DNA from: LMUY01 sp964247705
GTDB lineage: Bacteria; Pseudomonadota; Alphaproteobacteria; Acetobacterales; Acetobacteraceae
Direction of reading: 5' to 3'
Assembly (NCBI GenBank): GCA_964247705.1
Contig: CAXTVQ010000014.1
Span: forward strand, 1-64,000
Length of the DNA stretch: 64,000 bases
Shown here piece by piece: positions 32,896 to 41,089 of the stretch (positions are counted from its first letter, which is position 1; each line of letters opens with the position of its first letter). The position numbers and the translations under genes are program-made. Below the pieces are notes generated by a model, which searched no databases, was not told the DNA's origin, and saw only the letters and a list, made by a program, of their open reading frames with translations.

Positions 32896-35682
32896 ATGCT
32901 CACGACCCATGATTCGCCGGAGACTCCGGACCAAGCGGCGCTGGTGCTGAAGGACGCGCTGGCGGGACTCCGCGCTGGCGAAGGCGGCATGAAGCGGGAC
33001 GAAGCCTTGGCGACATTCCGCCGCCATCTCAACCGCATCCAGCAGCAGGTGCGGGACGGCTTCGAGCACTACCAACTGACCGGATTGCAGAGCGCCCGCC
33101 TCCTCGCGGCCCTGACCGACGGGATGATCGCCTCCCTGTATATCTATGCGCGGGAGGCGACCGGCGCGGCGCAGCCGCTCGCCGTCGTGGCCACCGGCGG
33201 CTACGGCCGCGGCATGCTGGCGCCGTTCAGCGATATCGACCTGCTGTTCATCACCAGCGCGGCGCCGGATCAGGCCACGCGCGCCGCAGTCGAGTTCAGC
33301 CTGTATTTCCTTTGGGACCTCGGCCTCAAGGTCGGGCATGCCACCCGCTCGGTGGCGGAATGCATCGGCGAGGCCGAACGCGATGTCACGGTCCGCACCT
33401 CGATGATCGACGCCCGCCGCCTGGCTGGGGACCAGCGCCTGTTCAGCGATTTCAACGTTCGGTTCGCCGCCGCCTGTGCGGTGCGCACCGCCGACTTCAT
33501 TGCCGCCAAGCAGGTCGAGCGCGATCTCCGCCACCGCCGCTTCGGCGAAAGCCCGTTCCTGGTCGAGCCCAATATCAAGGAGGGCCGCGGCGGCCTGCGC
33601 GACCTGCAGACGCTGTACTGGATGACGCGCTACGTGTTCGGCACCCGGGTGATGGGCGAACTGGTCGGCGCCGACTCGCCGGGGGGCGGCGTGCTGGTGG
33701 AGCGGGAGGCCAAGCACGCGCGCCGCTCCTGGGATTTCCTATGGACGGTCCGCTTCCACCTGCATTACGTCGCCGGACGTGCCGAGGAACGGCTGACCTT
33801 CGACATGCAGCCGGTGGTCGGCGCCCGCATGGGTTACACGCGGCATGGCCGGCAAGACGGCGTGGAGCGCTTCATGCGCCACTACTTCCTGACTGCGCGC
33901 GAGGTCACCCGCATCACCGCCGTGCTCGAGCCGGCGATCGTGCGTGCGGCGCTCGGCCCGCCCGCGCTGGCCGAGGAAACGGATGCGGCGCTGCTGGAGC
34001 AAGGCTTCGTGCTGGCCGACGGCAAGCTGCTCGCCGCCCCCGGCCGGGATTTCGCCCGCGAGCCGGTGCAGATGCTCCGCCTGCTGCAGGTCGCAAGGGA
34101 CCGCCACCTCGAGCTGCACCCGCTGGCGATCCGCGCGCTGATCCGTCACGAACGCCGCGCCGGCACCCTGCGGGACGATCCGGAGGCGGCCGCTGCCTTC
34201 ATGGACCTGCTCATTTCGGGCCAGGACGCGGCCCATTGGCTGCACGTGCTGAACGAGACCGGGTTCCTCGGCCGCTACATCCCGGACTGGGCCCGCATCG
34301 TCGGCCAGATGCAGTTCGACACCTACCACGTGTTCACCGTGGACGAGCATACGCTGGAGGCGCTGCGGGTGCTGGACCAACTGGACCGGGGCGAGCTGTC
34401 CGAGGTGGCGCCGATCGCTTCCGGGCTGATGGAGGATCTGCAGTCCCGCCGCGCCCTGTACGTGGCCGCGCTGCTCCACGACATCGCCAAGGGCCGCGGC
34501 GGCGACCACTCCGAGTTGGGCGCGGATCTCGCCCTCGTCATCGGCCCGCAACTCGGCCTCTCGGCGGAGGAGACGGAGATGGTCTCCTGGCTGGTGCTGC
34601 AACACCTGCTGCTCAGCCAGACGGCGTTCAAGCGTGACATCGACGACCCTAAGACCATCCTCGACCTGGTCGAGACCATCCAGTCCCCGGAACGGCTCAA
34701 GCTGCTGCTGGTGCTGACGGTGGCCGACATGCGCGCCGTATCGCCACGCGTGTGGAACGGCTGGAAGGCGACCCTGCTGCGCGAGCTGTACGCGCGGGTG
34801 GCCGAGGTGCTGGCAGGGGGGCTGGCCACCACCGAGCGGGACGTTCGGGTGTCCCGCGCCAAGCAGACGGTCGCGGCGGCGATGACCAACTGGGCCGATG
34901 CCGACCGCGACTACTTCCTCGGCCTCGGCTACCCGAGCTACTGGCTGGGCTTCGACCCGGAGACCCAACTCCGCCACGCCCGCCTGGTGCGCGAGGCGCA
35001 GGCGACCGGCGCACCGCTCACCGTGCAGGCCGAGCCGCTGCCGGCCCGCGCCGTGACGGAGGTCACGGTCTACACCGCGGACCACGCGGGGTTGTTCAGC
35101 CGCATCGCCGGCGCGCTCGCGGTGGCCGGCGCCTCGATCGTGGACGCGCGCATCCACACGCTGACCAACGGCATGGCGCTGGACACCTTCTGGGTGCAGG
35201 ACGCCGCCGGCGGCACGTTCGACGCGCCGCACCGGCTGGCCCGCCTGTCGGTGCTGGTGGAGCAGTCGCTATCCGGCCGGCTGCAACTGGCCGCCGAGAT
35301 CCGCCGGGTGGGCGAGGCGTTGCTGGGCCGCCGCATGCGCGCGATCCACGTGCCGCCCCGCGTGGTAGTGGACAACCGCGCCAGCCACACCCACACCGTG
35401 ATCGAGGTGAACGGCCGCGACCGCCCGGGCCTGCTGCACGACGTGACGGCCGCGATCAGCGAGCAGGGGCTGCAGATCGCCTCCGCCCACGTCACGACCT
35501 ACGGCGTGCGCGCGGTGGACGTATTCTACGTCAAGGACGTCTTCGGGCTGAAGGTGGAGAACGAGCGCAAGCTGACGCTGCTGCGTGCCGCTTTGCTGAG
35601 CGCCCTCGGCAGCCCGGACGAGCCCGCGGCATTGCCCGCAACTCCCACCAGGCTGCCCCGGCGCCGCGCGACCGCCGCCTGA
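32896..35682 (+). CDS. glnD: bifunctional PII uridylyltransferase/uridylyl-removing enzyme
   Basis: Central nitrogen sensor that uridylylates PII at low glutamine and removes the group at high glutamine. 928 residues. The nucleotidyltransferase motif GGYGRGMLAPFSDIDLLF is near residue 98, the PII-UTase helical motif EPNIKEGRGGLRDLQTL is around residue 215, and the HD phosphohydrolase motif LLHDIAKGRGGDHS is near 525. Two ACT domains follow, VTVYTADHAGLFSRIAGAL near 720 and VIEVNGRDRPGLLHDV near 834, the glutamine-sensing end. All key parts are present. A strong hairpin follows the stop. Confidence 0.98.
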   Translation: MLTTHDSPETPDQAALVLKDALAGLRAGEGGMKRDEALATFRRHLNRIQQQVRDGFEHYQLTGLQSARLLAALTDGMIASLYIYAREATGAAQPLAVVATGGYGRGMLAPFSDIDLLFITSAAPDQATRAAVEFSLYFLWDLGLKVGHATRSVAECIGEAERDVTVRTSMIDARRLAGDQRLFSDFNVRFAAACAVRTADFIAAKQVERDLRHRRFGESPFLVEPNIKEGRGGLRDLQTLYWMTRYVFGTRVMGELVGADSPGGGVLVEREAKHARRSWDFLWTVRFHLHYVAGRAEERLTFDMQPVVGARMGYTRHGRQDGVERFMRHYFLTAREVTRITAVLEPAIVRAALGPPALAEETDAALLEQGFVLADGKLLAAPGRDFAREPVQMLRLLQVARDRHLELHPLAIRALIRHERRAGTLRDDPEAAAAFMDLLISGQDAAHWLHVLNETGFLGRYIPDWARIVGQMQFDTYHVFTVDEHTLEALRVLDQLDRGELSEVAPIASGLMEDLQSRRALYVAALLHDIAKGRGGDHSELGADLALVIGPQLGLSAEETEMVSWLVLQHLLLSQTAFKRDIDDPKTILDLVETIQSPERLKLLLVLTVADMRAVSPRVWNGWKATLLRELYARVAEVLAGGLATTERDVRVSRAKQTVAAAMTNWADADRDYFLGLGYPSYWLGFDPETQLRHARLVREAQATGAPLTVQAEPLPARAVTEVTVYTADHAGLFSRIAGALAVAGASIVDARIHTLTNGMALDTFWVQDAAGGTFDAPHRLARLSVLVEQSLSGRLQLAAEIRRVGEALLGRRMRAIHVPPRVVVDNRASHTHTVIEVNGRDRPGLLHDVTAAISEQGLQIASAHVTTYGVRAVDVFYVKDVFGLKVENERKLTLLRAALLSALGSPDEPAALPATPTRLPRRRATAA

Positions 35683-35691
35683 GGGCTTGAC

Positions 35692-35715
35692 CAGCAACGC
35701 GTCCGCGTGTTGCTG
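35692..35715 (+). terminator. 10-bp stem hairpin after glnD
   Basis: CAGCAACGCG, loop TCCG, then CGTGTTGCTG: ten base pairs with one G-T wobble, starting ten bases after the glnD stop. There is no T-run after it, so it is a terminator-like candidate or mRNA 3' protector. Confidence 0.55.
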
Positions 35716-35745
35716 AACCGGATCGTTATCACTGGACCTGCTATC

Positions 35746-36066
35746 ATGACCCGGCTGCTCGTTCTCGCTGGTGCCGCCACCTTGGCCGCACTCTCTGCGC
35801 TGCCCAGGGCCTATGCCGAAGAGGTGCCGTCCTTCCTGCAGAACGGAGACCAGTTCTGCACCAGTGAGGCCGATTTCGACGACCTGATCGCGCACAGCAA
35901 GGTGCGCGCCGGATCGGCCATCGAGACCTGCATCATGGTGGACAAGCCGACGCGGGTGGCGGTGATGCGCGGGCGCGGCGGTGCGAAGTCCATGGTCCGC
36001 GTGATCAGCGGTCCGCTGGCCTACGAGATCGGCTGGACCAACGGGAAGCTTCCCTTGGCGAAGTAG
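35746..36066 (+). CDS. small secreted protein of unknown function
   Basis: 106 residues starting MTRLLVLAGAATLAALSALP, a signal peptide cleaved near AYA/EEVPS. The mature protein has two Cys (DQFCTSEADFDDL and AIETCIMVDKP), probably forming a disulfide, and a mixed beta pattern ending LAYEIGWTNGKLPLAK. The frame opens upstream at 35707, but the signal peptide starts here. No family is recognised. It is isolated between the glnD hairpin and a stress-protein-like gene. Confidence 0.75.
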   Translation: MTRLLVLAGAATLAALSALPRAYAEEVPSFLQNGDQFCTSEADFDDLIAHSKVRAGSAIETCIMVDKPTRVAVMRGRGGAKSMVRVISGPLAYEIGWTNGKLPLAK

Positions 36067-36106
36067 GGGCGCTGCCCAGCCGCAACCCCGTCCGGCCGTA
36101 GGCGTT

Positions 36107-36152
36107 CGCAGAAGAACCCGCCCGCCGCTGTTCGCTCGGCCGGGCTTCTGCG
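36107..36152. promoter_or_regulatory. 8-bp inverted repeat ahead of the 36166 gene
   Basis: CGCAGAAG (36107-36114) and CTTCTGCG (36145-36152) pair exactly around a 30-base GC-rich loop, ending just before the GGAGCAG ribosome site of the next gene. It is a possible 5'-UTR structure or operator; its function is inferred from position. Confidence 0.4.
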
Positions 36153-36165
36153 TGGAGCAGCCGTC

Positions 36166-36750
36166 ATGAAGCCGCCTACCGAACTCGACAAGAACGGCAA
36201 CCTGATCACCCACCCGACCGGCGCCAATGAAGGCCACCCCAGCTACCTCTACGATCCGTCCAAGCATGAGGACCAGATCGTCGTCATGTATCAGACGCCG
36301 GAGGCCGCCCAGGAAGCAATCAAGATGCTCGGCGCTGAAGGCTTGGCTGGCGACGCCTACGTGACCGATCGTACCGAGGACGGTGCAAATGCCGGCGTCA
36401 ATGCCGAGGGCGGCAGCACCGGGCTATGGGGCAGCCTCAAGGGCCTGTTTGCGCCCGACGACGAGGTGCACGGCCTGGCTGAAGGCGTCCGTCGTGGCCA
36501 CGCCCTGCTGGTGCTGCACCCGGCGTTGGAAACCCGCAACCGGGTGATCGAGATCCTGGAGGCCTCCAACCCGATCGATTTCGACGCCCGGCTGGAGCAG
36601 TGGCGCACCGACGGCTGGCGCAACCTCGCCCAGCAGGAGGCTGCCACGATGGGGGCCGAGACCGACGCCCGCCCCCGGGTCGGCGTGCGCGACACGACGA
36701 GGGGAAGCGGCGCCGTGCGCAGCTATTTCGCTCCTCGCAGCCAGGATTGA
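36166..36750 (+). CDS. general-stress-like cytoplasmic protein
   Basis: 194 residues. After a short polar leader, a ferredoxin-like region VVMYQTPEAAQEAIKMLGAE is followed by LWGSLKGLFAPDDEVHGLAEGVRRGHALLVLHP and RNRVIEILEASNPIDFD. This layout (residue-stepping helix, SLKGLFxPDDE, then VRRGHxLL) is seen in the N-terminal half of general stress proteins related to YsnF and GS17M-like families. I assign it only as similar to those. No signal peptide. The ATG follows GGAGCAG, and its stop overlaps the next gene's TTG start. Confidence 0.75.
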   Translation: MKPPTELDKNGNLITHPTGANEGHPSYLYDPSKHEDQIVVMYQTPEAAQEAIKMLGAEGLAGDAYVTDRTEDGANAGVNAEGGSTGLWGSLKGLFAPDDEVHGLAEGVRRGHALLVLHPALETRNRVIEILEASNPIDFDARLEQWRTDGWRNLAQQEAATMGAETDARPRVGVRDTTRGSGAVRSYFAPRSQD

Positions 36751-37271
36751 GCACCCGGGCGGCCGCTTTGGCCGTCACCCTCCTTGCAGCCGGCTGCGCA
36801 TCGCCCGGTTTGAAGCAGTTCGCCGGAACCGTCCCCGCCTTCGACCCGGTGACGTTCTTCACCGGCCACGTCGTCTCCTGGGGGGTGCTGGAGAACCGCT
36901 CCGGCTACCCCACCGAGGTGATTACCACCGACTGCCAGGGCGTGCTCGACGCCCCCGGTAATCTGCACATGGTCCAGCACCTGACGGAGGGGAACGATCG
37001 GCAGGTGCGCGACTGGCACATGCACCGGGTCAGCCCGACGCATTTCGAGGCAACCGCCAACGACGTGGTGGGCGTGGCAAAGGGCGACGTGGACGGCCGT
37101 GTGTTCCACTGGACCTTCGTGCTGGCGCTCAAACCCGGCAACGCGCTGGAGAACGTCACGATGGATCAGTGGATGTACTTCGAAGATGACGGCTCGATGG
37201 TCAACCGCGACACGGTCCGCAAGTTCGGCGTGATCGTGGCCGGCGTCACGGAGCACTTCAAGCACGTGTAG
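36747..37271 (+). CDS. DUF3833 lipoprotein
   Basis: A 174-residue DUF3833 protein. A TTG start at 36747 overlaps the preceding TGA. Its N-terminus AALAVTLLAAGCASPG carries a lipobox (LAAGC), so it should be lipidated and anchored in the envelope. The core includes FDPVTFFTGHVVSWGVLENR and VFHWTFVLALKPG, then MDQWMYFEDDGSMVNRDTV, all typical of the family. The function is unknown; some members are near lipid-modifying genes. Co-translation with the stress-like gene is likely. Confidence 0.88.
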   Translation: MSTRAAALAVTLLAAGCASPGLKQFAGTVPAFDPVTFFTGHVVSWGVLENRSGYPTEVITTDCQGVLDAPGNLHMVQHLTEGNDRQVRDWHMHRVSPTHFEATANDVVGVAKGDVDGRVFHWTFVLALKPGNALENVTMDQWMYFEDDGSMVNRDTVRKFGVIVAGVTEHFKHV

Positions 37272-37283
37272 GCAGCGTTCTCT

Positions 37284-37305
37284 CCCCCACCATCAGGGGC
37301 GGGGG
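37284..37305. terminator. C5/G5 hairpin between convergent genes
   Basis: CCCCC at 37284-37288 and GGGGG at 37301-37305 enclose a 12-base spacer, in the gap between the DUF3833 stop and the leftward Pro-rich gene's stop. Followed by AAAGG rather than a T-run. It could end transcription from either side. Confidence 0.4.
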
Positions 37306-37320
37306 AAAGGGTGGCGGCAC

Positions 37321-37485
37321 TCACATCTGCATCGGTGCCGGCGGCTCTATCTCGGAGTCCGGCTCCCCCCCAGGCGGCGGCAGTTCGACCGGGGTCGGCT
37401 GCGGGCCGTCCGGATCGTCCAGAGGGGGCGGCGGCATCGGCGGTCCGGGTGGGACGATCGGTTCCGGCATTTGCGCGTGGATCAT
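37321..37485 (-). CDS. small proline-rich protein
   Basis: 54 residues, MIHAQMPEPIVPPGPPMPPP at the start and EIEPPAPMQM at the end, with runs of Pro and Asp/Glu throughout. No signal peptide or Cys. GGAAGGAG just before the ATG supports real translation. Similar proline-rich 50-residue proteins are widespread in Proteobacteria without a known role. Too small for confident family assignment. Confidence 0.6.
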   Translation of the reverse strand: MIHAQMPEPIVPPGPPMPPPPLDDPDGPQPTPVELPPPGGEPDSEIEPPAPMQM

Positions 37486-37614
37486 GGCCGCTCCTTCCCT
37501 ATGAGGGCGCGATCGATGGCTGTCCCGGGGGCCTTCCCGCTGGTCGATCGACGCCGCCGTTGCGCAGTCTAGCTCAATCGCCATCGGCCGGCAGCCCGTA
37601 GCAGGTCAGCCGGC

Positions 37615-38268
37615 TTAGGCCGGCGCCACCCGCATCCGCCGCATCAGCCAGAGGCCCAGTAGCGACGCCAGCACGAACAGCCCGGCCGCCAGAACCATCT
37701 GCACGCCCCGGTCCACCCGCACGCCACCCCCGAGCAAGGCGAACACGACGGTCTGCGGTACGTAGCCGATCGCCGAGGCCAGCAGGAACGGCACGGCCGC
37801 CACGGCGGACACGCCGGCCAGCAGGTTGAGCAGGATGTTGCTCCCAACCGGCAGCAACCGGAGCGTCAGCGTGGCGCTGAACGGGTGTTGGCTGAGCTGG
37901 CCGTCCAATCGCGCCAAGCGGCCCGTTATGCGCCGCGCCGCCCAGTCCCGCGCCACCAGCCGCGCCCACAGGAAGTCGGCGGCGCATCCCGCCACCTGCG
38001 CCAACAAGGCAAGTGCGCAGCCGGCCCAGGTGCCGAAGCCGAGCCCGGCGGCATAGGCCACGACCTGCCGCGGCACGCCCACGGCACAGGCCGCGGCGCC
38101 GGCCAATACGAACACGGCAGGCCCCGCCTGCGCCGGCGTATCGAGCGCACCACGCCCCCAGCCGCTGCGCACTGCCAACCCCGCCAGCAGCAGCCCGCCC
38201 AGCAGCAGCGCCGGTTTGCCCAGCACCGCCCCGCCGCGGACCAGTGCGCCTCGGACCTGGCCGCTCAC
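37615..38268 (-). CDS. VTT/DedA-like membrane protein (TVP38/TMEM64 family)
   Basis: 217 residues with four to five hydrophobic segments. The family's signature RQVVAYAAGLGFGTWAGCA-type loop and RLLPVGSNILLNLLAGVS (polar residues in a re-entrant region) are visible. Members are thought to act as lipid scramblases or transporters. The start codon overlaps the glycosyltransferase stop (ATGA), so it is co-translated with that gene. The pair may build or flip a lipid-linked sugar (inference). Confidence 0.88.
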   Translation of the reverse strand: MSGQVRGALVRGGAVLGKPALLLGGLLLAGLAVRSGWGRGALDTPAQAGPAVFVLAGAAACAVGVPRQVVAYAAGLGFGTWAGCALALLAQVAGCAADFLWARLVARDWAARRITGRLARLDGQLSQHPFSATLTLRLLPVGSNILLNLLAGVSAVAAVPFLLASAIGYVPQTVVFALLGGGVRVDRGVQMVLAAGLFVLASLLGLWLMRRMRVAPA

Positions 38269-39011
38269 GGCGCCCCCTCCGGCGCTTCCACCCCAGGCGT
38301 TTCAACGACCGGGCGCTTCCAGCGGCGTTGCAGCCAGTAGACGCCGGCCAGGTCGAAAATGCCGACCCATAGCCGGTCGAGCGTGCCGTAATTCGAGGCG
38401 CCACGCATGCGCGGCCGGTGGTTGACCGGCACCGACACCACCCGGCCGCCCTCGCGAATGAACAAGGCAGGCAGGTAACGGTGCATATGGTCGAAATGCG
38501 GCAGCGCCAGGAATGCATCGCGCCGGAACACTTTCAGGCCGCAGCCGGTATCGGGCGTCGCATCACCCAACAGGCCGGCCCGGATCCGGTTCGCCAGGCG
38601 GGACGCGATCCGCTTGGTCCGCGTGTCCCGCCGGGTGACCCGGTGCCCTGCGGTCAGCACCATCCCGGTCGCGGCCCGAGCCTGGGCGAGCAGGGCGGGG
38701 ATGTCGGACGGGTCGTTCTGGCCGTCACCGTCCAGCGTCGCGATCCAAACGCCCCGTGCTGCGCGCACCCCGGTCACGATCGCCGCACTTTGTCCACACG
38801 GCGAGCGATGCCGCCGCACGATCAGCGGCACCGATCCTGACAGCATAGCCAAACGGGCAGCGGTTGCATCCGTGCTGCCGTCATCCACGTATACGATCTC
38901 GTGCGAAACGCCGGCGAGGGCGGTTTCGATCTCTTCGACCAGCGGAGCGATGTTGGATGCCTCGTTGCGCACGGGAACGACGACGGACAGGAATGGATCG
39001 TTTTGTGTCAC
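38265..39011 (-). CDS. family 2 glycosyltransferase (dolichol-phosphate mannosyltransferase-like)
   Basis: 248 residues. GT-A fold motifs are VVVPVRNEASNIAPLVEEIE, EIVYVDDGSTDATA (DDGS) and ATLDGDGQNDPSDIPALL (DGDGQ), as in DPM1/ArnC-like enzymes that put a sugar on a polyprenyl phosphate. RLAN and DTGCGLKVFRRDAFL follow. There is no membrane region at the C-terminus, so it may need the VTT partner. It starts at GTG 39011, divergent from ctaA across 89 bases. Confidence 0.93.
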   Translation of the reverse strand: MTQNDPFLSVVVPVRNEASNIAPLVEEIETALAGVSHEIVYVDDGSTDATAARLAMLSGSVPLIVRRHRSPCGQSAAIVTGVRAARGVWIATLDGDGQNDPSDIPALLAQARAATGMVLTAGHRVTRRDTRTKRIASRLANRIRAGLLGDATPDTGCGLKVFRRDAFLALPHFDHMHRYLPALFIREGGRVVSVPVNHRPRMRGASNYGTLDRLWVGIFDLAGVYWLQRRWKRPVVETPGVEAPEGAP

Positions 39012-39064
39012 AGGCGCGACCTAGCACTCGCTTAATCGTGGCGCAAAATACACGCACCAGGTGC

Positions 39065-39100
39065 TGCACAATGATATTTAACGTCGCTATAACGTAACTC
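39065..39100 (+). promoter_or_regulatory. candidate promoter of ctaA giving a leaderless mRNA
   Basis: TGCACA (39065-39070), 17 bases, then TATAAC (39088-39093), followed by seven bases and the ATG. Matches to TTGACA/TATAAT are 4/6 and 5/6. Transcription starting the usual 6-8 bases after the -10 would begin at or beside the A of the start codon. No ribosome-binding site precedes the ATG. Confidence 0.45.
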
Positions 39101-40219
39101 ATGCCTTTCGACATAGACGGCCCAGCACGACGGATTGAGACGGCTCGCGACACCGCTAACCGGCATCTTGTCGCCGTTTGGCTGTTTGCGGTTTGCGCCA
39201 TGCTCTGGGTGATGATCGTGCTCGGTGGGGCCACCCGCCTGACCGGCTCGGGGCTCTCGATCATGGAGTGGGCGCCGCTCTCCGGCATAGTGCCGCCCTG
39301 GTCGCAGGCCGAATGGCAGCGCCTGTTCGCCCTCTATCAAAAAATCCCGCAATACCAGCTTATTAACCAGGGCTTCGGCATCGACGGCTTCAAGCACATT
39401 TTCTGGCTGGAGTGGACGCACCGCCTCTGGGGGCGGCTAATCGGGTTCGTTTTCCTTGTTCCGCTGGTGATACTCGGGCTGCGCGGCGCCATCCGCCGCG
39501 GCTTGTGGTTGCGCCTGGGAGGACTGTTCCTGCTGGGCGGCCTGCAGGGCGCGGTCGGCTGGTTCATGGTCGAGTCGGGGTTCGCCGCCGATAGCACCGC
39601 CGTGTCGGCGTACCGCCTTGTGGCGCATCTCACGCTGGCGCTGCTCCTGTATGGCGCGATCCTGTGGACGGCGCTCGGCGTCTTGCGGCCAGGTGGCCCC
39701 CGTGTCGTCCGGAGCCGGTTGCTGAGCCGGTTGCTTCTAGGGTGCGGGATCCTGTTGCCGGTGACCATTGTCGCGGGTGGCTTCGTCGCCGGGCTGCATG
39801 CCGGGCTGATCTACAACAGCTTCCCATTCATGGGCGACGGCGTGGTGCCGCCTGACTATGCTTCCCTCCACCCCTTCATGCGAAACCTGACCGAGAACCT
39901 CGCCGCGGTGCAGTTTGACCATCGGCTGCTCGCGACCATCACGGCGTTGCTCGTGGCAGCATCGGCCGTGGTCGGTCTCAGCCGGAACCAGCCCCGTGCA
40001 GTGAGGCTTGCCGCCGGATGCATGGCGCTGGCCGTGGTGGCGCAATATGGCCTCGGGGTCGCCACGCTGTTGTGGGTCGTTCCGGTCGGTCTTGCGACAG
40101 CACATCAGGGCGTCGCGGTTCTGCTGTTGACGGCAACCCTCGTCACCATCCATGTGCAGCGGCGTCAGTCCTGGATCGGCGTGGATATGAACCGAGTGTC
40201 CGAGCAGCGCCGGCTTTGA
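39101..40219 (+). CDS. ctaA: heme A synthase
   Basis: CtaA/COX15 oxidises the heme O methyl group to make heme A for cytochrome oxidase. 372 residues with about eight membrane helices. The conserved loop is GGATRLTGSGLSIMEW. Heme-ligand His residues are in FWLEWTHRLWGRLIG, RLVAHLTLALLLYG, VQFDHRLLATITA and GLATAHQGVAVLLL. It has the extended loop PLSGIVPPWSQAEWQRLFA of the longer, proteobacterial class. The start has no ribosome site. Its stop overlaps the TTG start of a histidine kinase. Confidence 0.96.
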   Translation: MPFDIDGPARRIETARDTANRHLVAVWLFAVCAMLWVMIVLGGATRLTGSGLSIMEWAPLSGIVPPWSQAEWQRLFALYQKIPQYQLINQGFGIDGFKHIFWLEWTHRLWGRLIGFVFLVPLVILGLRGAIRRGLWLRLGGLFLLGGLQGAVGWFMVESGFAADSTAVSAYRLVAHLTLALLLYGAILWTALGVLRPGGPRVVRSRLLSRLLLGCGILLPVTIVAGGFVAGLHAGLIYNSFPFMGDGVVPPDYASLHPFMRNLTENLAAVQFDHRLLATITALLVAASAVVGLSRNQPRAVRLAAGCMALAVVAQYGLGVATLLWVVPVGLATAHQGVAVLLLTATLVTIHVQRRQSWIGVDMNRVSEQRRL

Positions 40220-41073
40220 TACTGGAACGGCAGACCCTTTCGGACGTCTCCGGACCGGGCAAGGTGCAACGCGCCGACGAGGCTGTGTCCGTGCAAAAGT
40301 CGCACCAATCGGAAACGGGCCAGTTATCCTCCGGCGCGCAAGCCCGCTTTCTTGCGACCATGAGCCACGAGCTGCGGACTCCGCTCAATGTGGTCATCGG
40401 CTTTTCCGAAGCGATGATGCGCGACTCGGGCGGTGCGCTGGCCCGGGAGCAAACCTTGGAATACGCGACGTCCATCAACGAGGCCGGGCGGCAGCTTCTC
40501 ACGTTGGTGGACGTCATCCTGGATGTGGCCCGGGTCGAGGCAGGGCAGTTCGACCTGCCGTCGGACCTGATGGACGTCGCCCACATCGTGACTTCGGTGG
40601 TGGGCCAAGCGGCCGACAGCGCTTGTGCGGGTGCGTTGTCGCTTACGGCGGACATGCCTTTCCACCTGCCGCTGATGCGAGGCGACGAACGCCGCATTCG
40701 CCAGGCGCTCGGGCACATGATCGGCAATGCGATCAAGTTCACGCCAGGCGGCGGCTCGGTGCGGGTCTCTGGACGGCTGGATGAACGAACCGGGGACTTG
40801 CTGGTTCTCGTCAGCGACACCGGCATCGGCATTGCCGACGCCGACCTGCCTCGCGCGTTTGAGCCGTTCGTGCAGTTGGACGCAAGTCTGTCGCGGCGCT
40901 TCCCTGGCAGCGGCCTCGGCCTATATGTGAGTCGGATTACAGCCCGCGCCCATGGGGGAGATTTGATCCTGAGCAGTCAACCGGACGTCGGCACCACCGC
41001 CGTGCTCCGGTTGCCGGCACACCGTCTCGTCGCCCCGCCGTCTCAGCTTATGTCCTCGCAACTCTCGCCCTGA
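40216..41073 (+). CDS. orphan histidine kinase without a sensor domain
   Basis: 285 residues from TTG 40216, which overlaps the ctaA stop (TTGA). The H-box FLATMSHELRTPLNVVIGFSE holds the phospho-accepting His (about residue 51). The ATPase domain shows the N-box GHMIGNAIKFTPGGG, G1 VSDTGIGI and G2 PGSGLGLYVS. The first 50 residues are short and polar, with no membrane helix, PAS or GAF domain. No response regulator is nearby, so the partner is elsewhere. Other in-frame starts (GTG 40264, 40285, 40291) are possible. It is likely co-transcribed with ctaA. Confidence 0.9.
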   Translation: MILERQTLSDVSGPGKVQRADEAVSVQKSHQSETGQLSSGAQARFLATMSHELRTPLNVVIGFSEAMMRDSGGALAREQTLEYATSINEAGRQLLTLVDVILDVARVEAGQFDLPSDLMDVAHIVTSVVGQAADSACAGALSLTADMPFHLPLMRGDERRIRQALGHMIGNAIKFTPGGGSVRVSGRLDERTGDLLVLVSDTGIGIADADLPRAFEPFVQLDASLSRRFPGSGLGLYVSRITARAHGGDLILSSQPDVGTTAVLRLPAHRLVAPPSQLMSSQLSP

Positions 41074-41089
41074 TTGGATTCTACTGGCC

